Part shown: positions 1-9,220 of the stretch, piece by piece
How positions within the stretch are numbered: position 1 is the stretch's first letter
How the letters are laid out: each line of letters begins with the position of its first letter
NCBI RefSeq assembly: GCF_014268935.2
Contig: NZ_JABWRJ020000002.1
Location: 248,001-312,000 of the forward strand
DNA length: 64,000 nt
Source: Pseudomonas peradeniyensis
GTDB taxonomy: Bacteria; Pseudomonadota; Gammaproteobacteria; Pseudomonadales; Pseudomonadaceae
Direction: 5' to 3'
Notes under the pieces: model-generated
Seen by the model: the letters and a program-made list of their open reading frames with translations, nothing else
Database searches by the model: none
Told to the model about the DNA's origin: nothing
Program-made: the position numbers and the translations under genes

Positions 1-664
1 CGCGGCCGGGCTTGCGGGCCAGCCCCAGGTACTGCGGGCGGCGGCTGATCACCAGGGGCAGTGCCTCGACGGTCTGTTCCAGGCCCAGCTGGCGGCTGAC
101 ATAGCGGCCAACCCGGCGGTCGGTCACCAGCAGGTCGATGCGCCCGAGCGCCAGCTTGCCGAAATTGGCTTCGTGGCTGGGCGCCGGCTCCCGGCGGAAC
201 AGCGGCGATTCGGCGAAGCTGCCGTCGTAGACATAGCCGGGCGAGGTGCCCACGGTCAGCCCGGCCAGGTCTTCGAGGCGCTCGACCGGGTGGGGGCGTG
301 AGCGGGCCTGGTAGAGGACGAACTCGACCTCTGACATGGGCTCGTCCGGGTAGACCAGGTAACCCTGGCGCGAGTCGACCCGGAAAATATCCATCACCGC
401 ATCCGCCTGGCCTTGCTCGATCATGGCCAGACAGCGCCGCCAGGGCAGCAACTGCCATTGCACCTCGACGCCCAGGCGCTTGAACACCTCGTTGGTGACT
501 TCGTAGTCGATGCCTTTGGCCTGGCCATTCTCCTGGTACAGGTATGGCGCCCAGTCATCGCTGACGATGCGCAGGCGTTCTCCATGCGCCAGGGGACTCA
601 GGCAGGCAAGCAAAAACAGGCAGAGGGCATGGACGGCCTTGTGCCTGGCGCGTGGCGGGGTCAA
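1..664 (-). CDS. Periplasmic solute-binding protein, family 3 (3' end cut off)
   Basis: The open reading frame leaves the window at base 1, so only the first 221 residues are seen. It begins with a basic n-region and a hydrophobic stretch (ALCLFLLACLSPLAHG), a Sec signal peptide. The mature part then starts LRIVSDDWAPYLYQ, the usual first strand of SBP_bac_3 amino-acid-binding proteins, followed by a PWRRCLAMIEQGQADAVMDI region typical of the orphan members. I chose the TTG at 662-664 because no ATG gives a complete signal peptide. The nearest upstream purine block is weak (GGGA). No ABC permease or ATPase gene is adjacent, so it may be an orphan binding protein. The glycosyltransferase upstream ends 37 bases before this start. 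The ligand is unknown. Confidence 0.75.
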   Translation of the reverse strand, partial: MTPPRARHKAVHALCLFLLACLSPLAHGERLRIVSDDWAPYLYQENGQAKGIDYEVTNEVFKRLGVEVQWQLLPWRRCLAMIEQGQADAVMDIFRVDSRQGYLVYPDEPMSEVEFVLYQARSRPHPVERLEDLAGLTVGTSPGYVYDGSFAESPLFRREPAPSHEANFGKLALGRIDLLVTDRRVGRYVSRQLGLEQTVEALPLVISRRPQYLGLARKPGR

Positions 665-701
665 CGTGGGGATTCCCGCAGTTGCGCACCCGGCATACAG
701 C

Positions 702-1778
702 TCAGGCCTGCCGCTGTTTCAGCAGGTGCGCCTCGATCTCTTGCCTGCGCTGTCCCAGCACCAGGCGCAGGCCGGGTTGGCTCAGGCACTTGCGCAATTG
801 TTCAGGGTCCGGTCGCCCCTCGCGCTGGCTGAGATTCTCCAGGGCCTTGTCCCACCACGCGCAGGCGCACGCCCGATCGAATTCGTTTTCGTAGGGGTAG
901 CAGCCATACAACAGTTCGCGGGCGAATTGCCGCTCCCTGCTGGGCAGGGTAAGGCTCAGGGCCTTGTATCCCAAGCGTTGCAGAGCCGGTGGGCGGGGGA
1001 GCTGGTCGTTGACCAGCGCCACATCGGCCAGTGCCGCCTCGCTCAGCGGCGCGTCGCCATGCTTGTGCAGCCAGGCCTGGATCTTGGCGCGGAACTGGGC
1101 TTTGCGGCTCCAGTAATGATGGATGACGTCGGTACACTCGTTGAGCCTGAGCGTACGGTACGCCGCCACCGCAAGGCAGAACTCCTCTAGCGTATAGGCT
1201 TCCCGGGCCAATGGGTGGAGTTCGTCCATCAGGGCAATGGACTGGTCCAGCACCGGGGCATCCTGTGCGGTGAGCCCGATCACGCCGGAGTTGACCAGCG
1301 GCATCTGGCGGTCGGCCAGGCCGCGTTCTTCAAGAATGCCGACCAGGTTCTTGTACAGCAGGCATTTCTGGTTCTCACCGTAGCGTCCGCCAATAGCATT
1401 GCACAGCAGGCTGCCGGTCGTGACACGGTCGAACAGGTGCTTGGGTGACGTACGGAAGAACGTGTCGGTGTCGATGAGCACGGCCATCGGGTGGTGCCCG
1501 AGGACTTGGCGCAGCAGCACGTGCTTGCTGCGGAAATGGTAGCCGTGTGGCTGGTTCCAGGCTCTGCGGGTGGCCTCGTCGAGCAGGTGTACGGTGACCG
1601 GCAGGTGGCGATAGGGCTCGGCATTGTCGGTGTAGACCTGGATGTCCATGGACGCGCCGGGGGTGGATCGCAGGTGGGCCAGGGCACTGACGATGCTGAA
1701 GCAGGCCTCCTGATGGTAGGTGGCCGGACCGAATGCCAGGTAGACGAGCTGAGGATGGGCGGAATGAGGGTGCTGCAT
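702..1778 (-). CDS. Putative glycosyltransferase, GT-A type
   Basis: A 358-residue cytoplasmic protein with no signal peptide. Residues 11-30 (LVYLAFGPATYHQEACFSIV) and the segment around residues 100-107 (VLIDTDTF) match the nucleotide-sugar-binding core of GT-A glycosyltransferases. D103-T104-D105 is the DxD metal-binding motif. The acceptor cannot be inferred. It lies downstream of metF on the same strand, with 98 bases between them that hold nested inverted repeats. Its start codon sits just beyond the outer repeat arm, so read-through from metF or structure-dependent expression is possible. A cell-surface glycan role is inference. Confidence 0.6.
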   Translation of the reverse strand: MQHPHSAHPQLVYLAFGPATYHQEACFSIVSALAHLRSTPGASMDIQVYTDNAEPYRHLPVTVHLLDEATRRAWNQPHGYHFRSKHVLLRQVLGHHPMAVLIDTDTFFRTSPKHLFDRVTTGSLLCNAIGGRYGENQKCLLYKNLVGILEERGLADRQMPLVNSGVIGLTAQDAPVLDQSIALMDELHPLAREAYTLEEFCLAVAAYRTLRLNECTDVIHHYWSRKAQFRAKIQAWLHKHGDAPLSEAALADVALVNDQLPRPPALQRLGYKALSLTLPSRERQFARELLYGCYPYENEFDRACACAWWDKALENLSQREGRPDPEQLRKCLSQPGLRLVLGQRRQEIEAHLLKQRQA

Positions 1779-1782
1779 GCTG

Positions 1783-1868
1783 GCCGGTAACCTATTACGA
1801 GGCAGAAGTGAAGAAGGCTTTAGCCTAAGCCAAAGCCTTCGTCATGGCTCTAATTAATTGTTACCGGC
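1783..1868 (-). terminator. Nested inverted repeats downstream of metF
   Basis: The inner hairpin has perfect 9-bp arms (GAAGGCTTT at 1813-1821, AAAGCCTTC at 1832-1840) with a 10-base loop. On the minus strand it is followed by TTCACTTC, only a weak T-tract. The outer arms GCCGGTAAC (1783-1791) and GTTACCGGC (1860-1868) are also perfect and enclose it. It may be the metF terminator or a control element for the next gene. Confidence 0.5.
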
Positions 1869-1876
1869 AACATCTT

Positions 1877-2722
1877 TCAGCGTGGCAGCTTCAGGTTGTT
1901 CCAGATCGCCAGGCTCGGCTCGGCCTGGTTGAGGGTGTAGAAGTGCAGGCCCGGTGCGCCGCCTTGCAGCAGTTGTTCGCACATGCGGGTGATCACTTCC
2001 TCGCCGAAGGCCTGGATGCTGGCGGTGTCGTCGGCATAGGCTTCCAGCTGCTTGCGGATCCAGCGTGGGATCTCGGCGCCGCAGGCGTCGGAGAAGCGTG
2101 CCAGCTTGCTGTAGTTGGTAATCGGCATGATGCCGGGCACCACCGGGATGTCCACGCCCAGTTGCTGCGCACGCTCGACGAAGTAGAAGTAGCTGTCGGC
2201 GTTGAAGAAGTACTGGGTGATGGCGCTGTCGGCGCCGGCCTTGACCTTGTGCACGAAGTTGGCGAGATCCGTCTCGAAGTTGCGCGCCTGTGGGTGCATC
2301 TCCGGGTAGGCGGCTACTTCCAGGTGGAAGTGGTTGCCGGTTTCCTGGCGGATGAACTCGACCAGGTCGCTGGCGTAGCGCAGCTCGCCGCTGGCCATGC
2401 CCATGCCCGACGGCAGGTCGCCACGCAGGGCGACAATGCGCCTGATGCCGGCGGCCTGGTACTCGGCGAGCAGGGCGCGCAGGTCGTCCTTGCTGTCACC
2501 CACGCAGGACAGGTGCGGGGCGGCCGGAACCTTCACTTCGCTTTCCAGCTGCAGCACGGTGTTGAGCGTGCGGTCGCGGGTCGAGCCCCCGGCACCGTAG
2601 GTGCAGGAGAAAAAGTCCGGGTTGTAGCTGGCCAGCTGGCGGGCGACGCCCATCAGCTTCTCGTGGCCGGCGTCGGTCTTGGTGGGGAAGAACTCGAAAC
2701 TGTAGCGGCGTTCTTGTGACAT
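1877..2722 (-). CDS. metF: 5,10-methylenetetrahydrofolate reductase
   Basis: MetF reduces 5,10-methylene-THF to 5-methyl-THF using FAD and NADH. It supplies the methyl group for homocysteine methylation in the cytoplasm. The 281-residue product starts MSQERRYSFEFFPTKT, with the conserved EFFPxK block that begins the TIM barrel. It also carries CTYGAGGST and the LRGD block. An upstream in-frame ATG at 2764 exists, but the ATG at 2722 has an AAGGA ribosome-binding site and matches the normal N-terminus. It lies 139 bases downstream of ahcY on the same strand. The ahcY-metF order is the usual arrangement behind SAH riboswitches, which fits co-regulation. Confidence 0.95.
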   Translation of the reverse strand: MSQERRYSFEFFPTKTDAGHEKLMGVARQLASYNPDFFSCTYGAGGSTRDRTLNTVLQLESEVKVPAAPHLSCVGDSKDDLRALLAEYQAAGIRRIVALRGDLPSGMGMASGELRYASDLVEFIRQETGNHFHLEVAAYPEMHPQARNFETDLANFVHKVKAGADSAITQYFFNADSYFYFVERAQQLGVDIPVVPGIMPITNYSKLARFSDACGAEIPRWIRKQLEAYADDTASIQAFGEEVITRMCEQLLQGGAPGLHFYTLNQAEPSLAIWNNLKLPR

Positions 2723-2761
2723 CTCTCGTTCCTTCGGCGGCGCGCCCGGGGCGGCTACCTG

Positions 2762-2797
2762 CAAATAAAAGCCAGGACGGTTGGGGCCGGCCTGGCT
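2762..2797 (-). terminator. Terminator-like hairpin between ahcY and metF
   Basis: On the minus strand, AGCCAGG (2791-2797) pairs with CCTGGCT (2770-2776) and is followed by TTTATTTG, a short U-tract. It may end part of the ahcY transcripts before metF. A longer loop and short stem make it weaker than the metK or fba terminators. Confidence 0.4.
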
Positions 2798-2824
2798 CGG
2801 ACATCGGTTCGACGCGTTGCCAGC

Positions 2825-2851
2825 CAGCGCCAGGGCGAATGCCTGGCGCTG
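2825..2851 (-). other. Hairpin just after ahcY
   Basis: Perfect 10-bp stem, CAGCGCCAGG (2825-2834) with CCTGGCGCTG (2842-2851), 10 bases past the ahcY stop codon. It has no T-tract. It may protect the 3' end of ahcY mRNA. Confidence 0.45.
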
Positions 2852-2861
2852 ACGCCGCCGC

Positions 2862-4487
<1,626 letters not shown>

Positions 4488-5000
4488 TCACTGGGAGTGG
4501 CCGTTGGTCCGCAAGGCAAGGCGCAGAGTGAAGTGGGCCAGCGGCTCGCAGCCCTGGGCCAGCACCATCACCTGCCAGGCCAACTTGAATTCACCCGGCT
4601 GGTCGCAGTGGATACGCCAGTGATAGGTGTCGACTTGGCGGCTTGCCGGCTGCAGCGGTGCCGCTGCATCGGGAAGGGCCAGGCGCAGGTTGTGTTGCTC
4701 GGCCAACTCGATGTCCAGTAGCGGCTCGCTGACGGGGCTGTGGCTGAACAGCATCTCTTCGCCGAGCAGCGCCACCGGGACCGTGTGCAGGAGCAAGGTA
4801 TCCCCAGCCGCAACGACTAACTCCGGTGTGTCGAGAAGCAGCGTTTCACCCGTTGCCGGGCGTGAGTGCAGGATGCAGAAATGGCGGGGGTCGAGTTCGG
4901 CGGGAGAAGCTGGATCGCTGGGGAGTCGCTCGACGGCTGTGAGCAGCCCCTGAGTATCGACAATGATCAGCGCGTGATGGACGGGATTCTCCGTGGTCAT
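4488..5000 (-). CDS. Divergent PixA/AidA-like protein
   Basis: A 170-residue protein without signal peptide or membrane segments. It has the same length and layout as the upstream PixA/AidA-family gene, but with very different residues. ALIIVDTQGLL matches VSINVDTETIL, AAGDTLLLHTV matches RVGDVVRWREQ, and DTYHWRI matches DNYYWRG, each at comparable positions. I therefore read it as a diverged paralogue. The family includes the Xenorhabdus crystalline inclusion protein PixA and quorum-controlled AidA proteins, with no known biochemical activity. The ATG at 5000 has AAGGAAGGAG upstream. It lies 85 bases after its partner, separated by a strong hairpin. Paralogy is by eye only. Confidence 0.6.
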   Translation of the reverse strand: MTTENPVHHALIIVDTQGLLTAVERLPSDPASPAELDPRHFCILHSRPATGETLLLDTPELVVAAGDTLLLHTVPVALLGEEMLFSHSPVSEPLLDIELAEQHNLRLALPDAAAPLQPASRQVDTYHWRIHCDQPGEFKLAWQVMVLAQGCEPLAHFTLRLALRTNGHSQ

Positions 5001-5045
5001 GATGCGCTCCTTCCTTGAGCACCAATGAGTGATCCGGGGACTGGC

Positions 5046-5077
5046 GCGCACCGCCGGCCCAAGGCTCGGCGGTGCGC
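5046..5077 (-). other. Strong hairpin between the two PixA/AidA-like genes
   Basis: GCGCACCGCCG (5046-5056) and CGGCGGTGCGC (5067-5077) form a perfect 11-bp stem with a 10-base loop, 8 bases past the upstream gene's stop. No T-tract follows, so a processing site or transcription-attenuating structure is as likely as a true terminator. Confidence 0.6.
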
Positions 5078-5085
5078 GGTGTGGA

Positions 5086-5592
5086 TCAGTTGGTGATAGT
5101 GATGAACGGATCCCATTCGAAGTAGCCACAGCACTTGCAGTCGCGATCGACGATCATGAACTTGAAGTGGTAGGTGACTTTCCCTTGCTTGAGCAGATCG
5201 CCACGCCAGTAGTAGTTATCGAGGATCTGGCATGTCGGGATGGTCTTGTTGTTCTCGTTGGGTACGGCTGATTGAACCTCTGCGTGGAGGGGGCGAGGGT
5301 CTTCCAGGAGTTTGTGCTTGGGATCGTCGGAGACGAATCCGTAGAGGATTACCGATTGCTCGAAGCCGAACGAGATGCTTTGCTCGCGCCAGCGGACCAC
5401 ATCGCCCACACGGCCCCGGAGATGCAACTCACCACCGGCCTGGCCGGAGATGACGTTGTCCTGATAGGTGACCATGTAAATGTGTTCCGGTGGTATGAAT
5501 GTGGGCTTGTTCGGATCCCTGCTCGCGGTAGGGTACTTTTTGAGGATGGTTTCAGTGTCGACGTTGATGCTGACATCAATGACTCTGGACAT
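5086..5592 (-). CDS. PixA/AidA family inclusion body protein
   Basis: A 168-residue soluble protein that shows the whole AidA/PixA pattern: DVSINVDTETILKKYP near the start, IYMVTYQDNVISGQAGGEL, GDVVRWREQSIS, SVILYGF, YYWRG, GKVTYHFKFMIVDR and a closing GYFEWDPFITI. PixA forms cytoplasmic crystalline inclusions in Xenorhabdus, and AidA is a quorum-sensing-controlled, host-interaction protein in Burkholderia and Ralstonia. No enzymatic activity is known for the family. The ATG at 5592 has AAAGGA upstream. It is the first gene of a probable two-gene unit with the diverged paralogue downstream. I see no lux-type box upstream. Confidence 0.85.
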   Translation of the reverse strand: MSRVIDVSINVDTETILKKYPTASRDPNKPTFIPPEHIYMVTYQDNVISGQAGGELHLRGRVGDVVRWREQSISFGFEQSVILYGFVSDDPKHKLLEDPRPLHAEVQSAVPNENNKTIPTCQILDNYYWRGDLLKQGKVTYHFKFMIVDRDCKCCGYFEWDPFITITN

Positions 5593-5927
5593 AGTGGATT
5601 CCTTTTCACTGATTCGAGTAGGTCAATGGTGAGCCTCAGTCGCTCTCCACTGGCACTGCCCGGAGCCTCGCTTCCTGCGAATGCCGGTTCTGCCGCACGG
5701 TATGCCAAGTTCCGGTTGTCCGACCACCTGGAGTGATCTGCGGATCACAGGGTCAGGCTAGATCCGTGGGGGTGGGTGTCAAACCGCGGTGCGCGGATAC
5801 TGACCAATGGTCGTAGGGCGTGGACATGGTTGACGCAAATCAATGGGGCTACCATGTAGGACGTGGTCGGACGGCTGATCCGCCGTTCGCCGCTCGATGT
5901 TCATGAGGCCGCAGGCCAGGAGTACAG
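5593..5927. promoter_or_regulatory. Divergent intergenic region with an Anr/Fnr-like box
   Basis: 335 bases between the PixA/AidA-like gene (leftward) and the thioesterase (rightward) hold no gene that I can support. At 5830-5843 TTGAC-gcaa-ATCAA fits the Fnr/Anr consensus TTGAT-N4-ATCAA at nine of ten positions, centred 91 bases before the thioesterase ATG. No convincing -10 is placed at the distance a class II Fnr site needs, so it could equally be a chance -35-like TTGACG. Confidence 0.3.
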
Positions 5928-6329
5928 ATGAACTTTCACACCCGCAAATGGGTAAAACCCGAAGACCTCAACCCCAACGGCACCCTGTTCGGTGGCAGCC
6001 TGCTGCGCTGGATCGACGAGGAGGCGGCGATCTACGCCATCGTCCAGCTGGGCAACCAGCGCGTGGTGACCAAGTACATTTCCGAGATCAACTTCGTCAG
6101 CGCCTCGCGCCAGGGCGACATCATCGAACTGGGCATCACCGCCACCGAGTTCGGCCGCACCTCGATCACCCTCAAGTGCGAAGTGCGCAACAAGATCACC
6201 CGCAAGGCGATCCTGACCGTCGACAAGATGGTCTTCGTCAACCTGGGCGAGGATGGTCAGCCGGCGCCGCACGGGCGGACCGAGATCAAGTACATCCAGG
6301 ATCAGTTCCCGGACAGCGCGGTCGAATAA
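5928..6329 (+). CDS. Acyl-CoA thioesterase, hotdog fold
   Basis: A 133-residue cytoplasmic single-hotdog protein of the YciA/cytosolic acyl-CoA thioester hydrolase type, which splits acyl-CoA to free acid and CoA. The catalytic region PNGTLFGGSLLRWIDEEAA carries the family Asn, the Gly-Gly turn at the start of the long helix and the acidic residue inside it. The later NFVSASRQGDIIELG block matches the second conserved strand pair. The start has CAGGAG a few bases upstream. The REP pair that follows probably marks the transcript end. Substrate chain length cannot be read from the sequence. Confidence 0.85.
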   Translation: MNFHTRKWVKPEDLNPNGTLFGGSLLRWIDEEAAIYAIVQLGNQRVVTKYISEINFVSASRQGDIIELGITATEFGRTSITLKCEVRNKITRKAILTVDKMVFVNLGEDGQPAPHGRTEIKYIQDQFPDSAVE

Positions 6330-6341
6330 GCGCTGAAGCGT

Positions 6342-6448
6342 TCGTGGGAGTGGCGGTGCGCCGATGCGACTTGCCCCGCGATGGTGCCGGCAGGATCAAT
6401 ATCGATGCCTTTGCTGACGTCATCGCGGGGCTAGCCCGCTCCCACGCG
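6342..6448. repeat. REP pair, asymmetric (long unit plus CTAG unit)
   Basis: A long REP variant (6342-6384; the two arms are separated by a GGCGGTGCGCCGATGCGAC-type insert) faces an inverted unit at 6420-6448 with GGGGCTAGCCCG in place of GGGGCAAGCCCG. It lies between two convergent genes. Confidence 0.85.
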
Positions 6449-6449
6449 A

Positions 6450-7688
6450 CTACTCGGGTTGTGTGCTGACCTTGCGCACCACCTTGCCGACCGTCAGACC
6501 CTGCACCAGGATCGACGACAGCACCACGATGTAGGTGATCGACAGCAGCAGGTCACGCTCATCGCCCTGTGGCAGCGACAGTGCCAGTGCCACCGACACG
6601 CCACCACGCAGGCCACCCCAGGTCAGCACGCGGATGGTGCCCTGCGGCACGGTCCGCCAGCGGCGCAGCAACACGATGGCCGGCGCCACGGTCAGCAGGC
6701 GCGAGGCCAGCACCGCCACCGCCAGCACGCCACCGGCCGCCAGGTGCAGCCAGTTGAACGGCAGCAGTAACAGCTCCAGGCCGATCAGGGCGAACAGCAG
6801 GGCGTTGAGCATGTCGTCGATCAGTTCCCAGAAACCATCCATGTAGCGGCGGGTCATGTCGTTCATCGCCAGGTTGCGCCCCAGGTTGCCGATGATCAGG
6901 CCGGCCACCACCATGGCGATCGGCGCCGACACATGCAGCTCGTAGCACATGGCCGAGCCGCCGATTACCAGCGCCAGGGTCAGCATGACCTCGACCTGGT
7001 ACTGCTCGACGCTCTTGATCATGCGGTAGGTGGCATAGCCGATCACCCCGCCGAACACCACCCCGCCAATGGCCTCGCGGGCGAACAGCAGGGCGGTGTC
7101 GGACACACTCGGCGTCTCGCCCAGCTGGATGATACCCAGCAGCACGGTGAATACCACCACCGCGGTGCCGTCGTTGAACAGCGACTCGCCGACGATGGTG
7201 GTCTTCAGCGGCTTGGAGGCGTTGGCGGTACGCAGCGCGCCGAGCACGGCGATCGGGTCGGTCGGCGAGATCAGCGCGCCGAACAGCAGGCAGTAGATCA
7301 GCGGCACGTTCCAGCCGAACAGGGCGAACACCCAGTGCGCCAGGTAGCCGATCACCACGGTGGCGATCAGCACCCCGATCGTGGCCAAGAGGCCGATCGG
7401 CCAGCGGTAGCTGCGCAGGTCGGCGAGGTTGACGTGCAGGGCGCCGGCGAACAGCAGGAACGACAGCATCCAGTGCATCAGCAGGTCATTGAAATCGATC
7501 TGGTTCATCAGGCCTTCGACGCGCTCTTCCAGACCAGGGAAGCCGATCAGGCTCAGGCCCTGCAGCATCAGGGAGAACAGCAGTGCGGTGACCATCACGC
7601 CGATGGCCGGCGGCAGGCCGATGAAGCGGTAGTTCACATAGGTGAGGAGGGTGGTGAGGCAGATAAACGCGGCAACTAATTCAAGCAT
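6450..7688 (-). CDS. Na+/H+ antiporter, CPA1 (NhaP) family
   Basis: A 412-residue inner-membrane protein with about 12 hydrophobic segments. It exchanges Na+ (or K+) for protons in pH and salt homeostasis. The signature FGALISPTDPIAVLGALR holds the PTDP motif of transmembrane helix 5, and ESLFNDGTAVVVF supplies the FNDG motif of helix 6; both are diagnostic for CPA1 exchangers. GGLRGGVSVALALSLP is the conserved arginine helix near the C-terminus. The ATG at 7688 (MLELVAAFICLTT) starts directly with helix 1 and has AGGA upstream, so the 40 residues encoded further upstream are probably not translated. Ion preference is not assigned. Confidence 0.9.
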   Translation of the reverse strand: MLELVAAFICLTTLLTYVNYRFIGLPPAIGVMVTALLFSLMLQGLSLIGFPGLEERVEGLMNQIDFNDLLMHWMLSFLLFAGALHVNLADLRSYRWPIGLLATIGVLIATVVIGYLAHWVFALFGWNVPLIYCLLFGALISPTDPIAVLGALRTANASKPLKTTIVGESLFNDGTAVVVFTVLLGIIQLGETPSVSDTALLFAREAIGGVVFGGVIGYATYRMIKSVEQYQVEVMLTLALVIGGSAMCYELHVSAPIAMVVAGLIIGNLGRNLAMNDMTRRYMDGFWELIDDMLNALLFALIGLELLLLPFNWLHLAAGGVLAVAVLASRLLTVAPAIVLLRRWRTVPQGTIRVLTWGGLRGGVSVALALSLPQGDERDLLLSITYIVVLSSILVQGLTVGKVVRKVSTQPE

Positions 7689-7899
7689 CCCGAATCCTGT
7701 AACAGTGGCTTCCAAGTCGTTTCCCGAGTGACTCGGGCAGTTCTTTGATGACCTGGCGCGGGGTTCGGGACACACCTTATGACCAGTTTTGTCGGAATCG
7801 TTCCTCAAGTCGGACGGCAGGCGCTCCCACGATGCCTACAAGCAACAGCAAACCGTTATAGTGCGAAGTGTCGCCTGGTCTTTGCGCAAGGAATCCCGC

Positions 7900-8733
7900 G
7901 TGTTGGCAACCTCCCTGGTACTGGTCGCAGCCCTGCTCCACGCGACCTGGAACACCCTCATCAAGTTCAGCGGCGAACGCCTTCTGGTGATCGCCAGCAT
8001 GGACCTGGTGGCCCTGGTCTTCGCCGTTCTGGCTGTGGCGTTCGTCGAGTTTCCCCCGGCCGGCATCTGGCCCTGGCTGCTGGCATCGGCACTGGCCGAG
8101 CAGCTCTACCGTTACCTGCTGATCAAGGCCTATCGTGTCGGCGACCTGGGGCTGGTCTATCCGTTGATGCGTGGTTTGTCGCCCTTGGTCGTGCTCGGAC
8201 TGACCCTGGCTTTTGCCGGTGAGTCGCTCAGCCAGCAGCAGATCATCGGTATCCTGCTGATCCCCTGCGGCATGGCCTGCCTGTTGTGGCAGGGCGGTGG
8301 CGGTGATCGCCTGCCCTGGTCGATGCTGCCGGTGGTGGCGCTGATCGGCTTGTGCATCGGCTGCTACACCTGGTTCGACGGTCAGGCCGTGCGCCTGTGG
8401 GGCAAGCCCTGGGATTACCTGGTGTGGCTGACCCTGCTCAGTGCCTGGCCGTTCCCGCTGCTCGCCGGGGTGGCACGTCGGGGGCCGTTTGCCCTGTTCT
8501 GGCGCACCCAGTGGCGCCTCGGGCTGGCGGTGGGGTTGTGCGTGCTGCTGAGTTACGCCCTGGTGCTGTGGGCCATGCACCTGGGGTCTGTGGCCGAGGC
8601 GGCGGCGCTGCGCGAGCTGAGCGTGATCCTCGTGGTGCTGCTGGGCATGCGCTACCTTAAAGAACCTTTTGGCGGGCCGAGACTCCTAGCTTGCGGGCTG
8701 GTCCTGGCCGGCATGCTGGTGATGAAACTGTGA
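7900..8733 (+). CDS. EamA/DMT family transporter
   Basis: A 277-residue inner-membrane protein with about ten hydrophobic segments in two EamA repeats, the drug/metabolite transporter layout. LLHATWNTLIKFSGE opens the first repeat, and LKEPFGGPRLLACGLVLAG closes the second with the usual EP-G helix pair. The GTG at 7900 is preferred to the ATG at 7789 because AAGGA lies 7 bases before it and the protein then begins at helix 1. It is divergent from the antiporter gene, with 211 bases between them, including a TATAGT that may be its -10 at 7857-7862. The substrate is unknown. Confidence 0.85.
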   Translation: MLATSLVLVAALLHATWNTLIKFSGERLLVIASMDLVALVFAVLAVAFVEFPPAGIWPWLLASALAEQLYRYLLIKAYRVGDLGLVYPLMRGLSPLVVLGLTLAFAGESLSQQQIIGILLIPCGMACLLWQGGGGDRLPWSMLPVVALIGLCIGCYTWFDGQAVRLWGKPWDYLVWLTLLSAWPFPLLAGVARRGPFALFWRTQWRLGLAVGLCVLLSYALVLWAMHLGSVAEAAALRELSVILVVLLGMRYLKEPFGGPRLLACGLVLAGMLVMKL

Positions 8734-8764
8734 ACCGATCCTCTGTGAACAAGGAGTCCTGTAG

Positions 8765-9151
8765 ATGACCGTTGCCCTGTGGTGCATTCTCGTTGCGCTG
8801 GTCCTGCCGCCGCTGTGCGCATTGATCGCCAAGCTCAGCAGTGGGTATTTTGGCCTGCGCGCCAATCACGACCCGCGTGCGTTCCTGGACAAGCTCGAAG
8901 GGTTGCCTCGGCGTGCCCATGCTGCCCAGTTGAACGGCTACGAAGCGTTCCCCGCGTTTGCTGCGGCGGTTCTGGTGGCCGACATCGTCGGCAATGCCGA
9001 GCAGGTGACCCAGGATGTGCTGGGAGTGGTGTACATCACCAGCCGGCTGCTCTACATCATCTGCTACCTGGCGGACTGGGCGGTGCTGCGTTCGCTGGTG
9101 TGGTTCGTCGGGATGGCGCTGATTGTGTCGTTCTTCGTCGTATCGATTTGA
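8765..9151 (+). CDS. MAPEG family membrane protein
   Basis: A 128-residue protein with four hydrophobic segments. The conserved loop GLRANHDPRAFLDKLEGLPRRAHAA and the following NGYEAFPAFAAAV stretch are the MAPEG signature, shared with membrane-associated eicosanoid/glutathione enzymes. Bacterial members of this short type are largely uncharacterised. AAGGAG precedes the ATG. It starts 31 bases after the EamA gene, so co-transcription is likely. A REP pair separates it from the convergent mltA. Confidence 0.85.
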   Translation: MTVALWCILVALVLPPLCALIAKLSSGYFGLRANHDPRAFLDKLEGLPRRAHAAQLNGYEAFPAFAAAVLVADIVGNAEQVTQDVLGVVYITSRLLYIICYLADWAVLRSLVWFVGMALIVSFFVVSI

Positions 9152-9154
9152 ATG

Positions 9155-9213
9155 CATCGCGGGGCAAGCCCGCTCCCACGCAATCATCGTGGGAGCGGGC
9201 TTGCCCCGCGATA
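9155..9213. repeat. REP pair
   Basis: Two canonical REP units in inverted orientation (9155-9180 and 9188-9213) between convergent genes. Together they form a near-perfect long palindrome likely to act as a bidirectional 3' boundary. Confidence 0.9.
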
Positions 9214-9220
9214 GCGCCTG

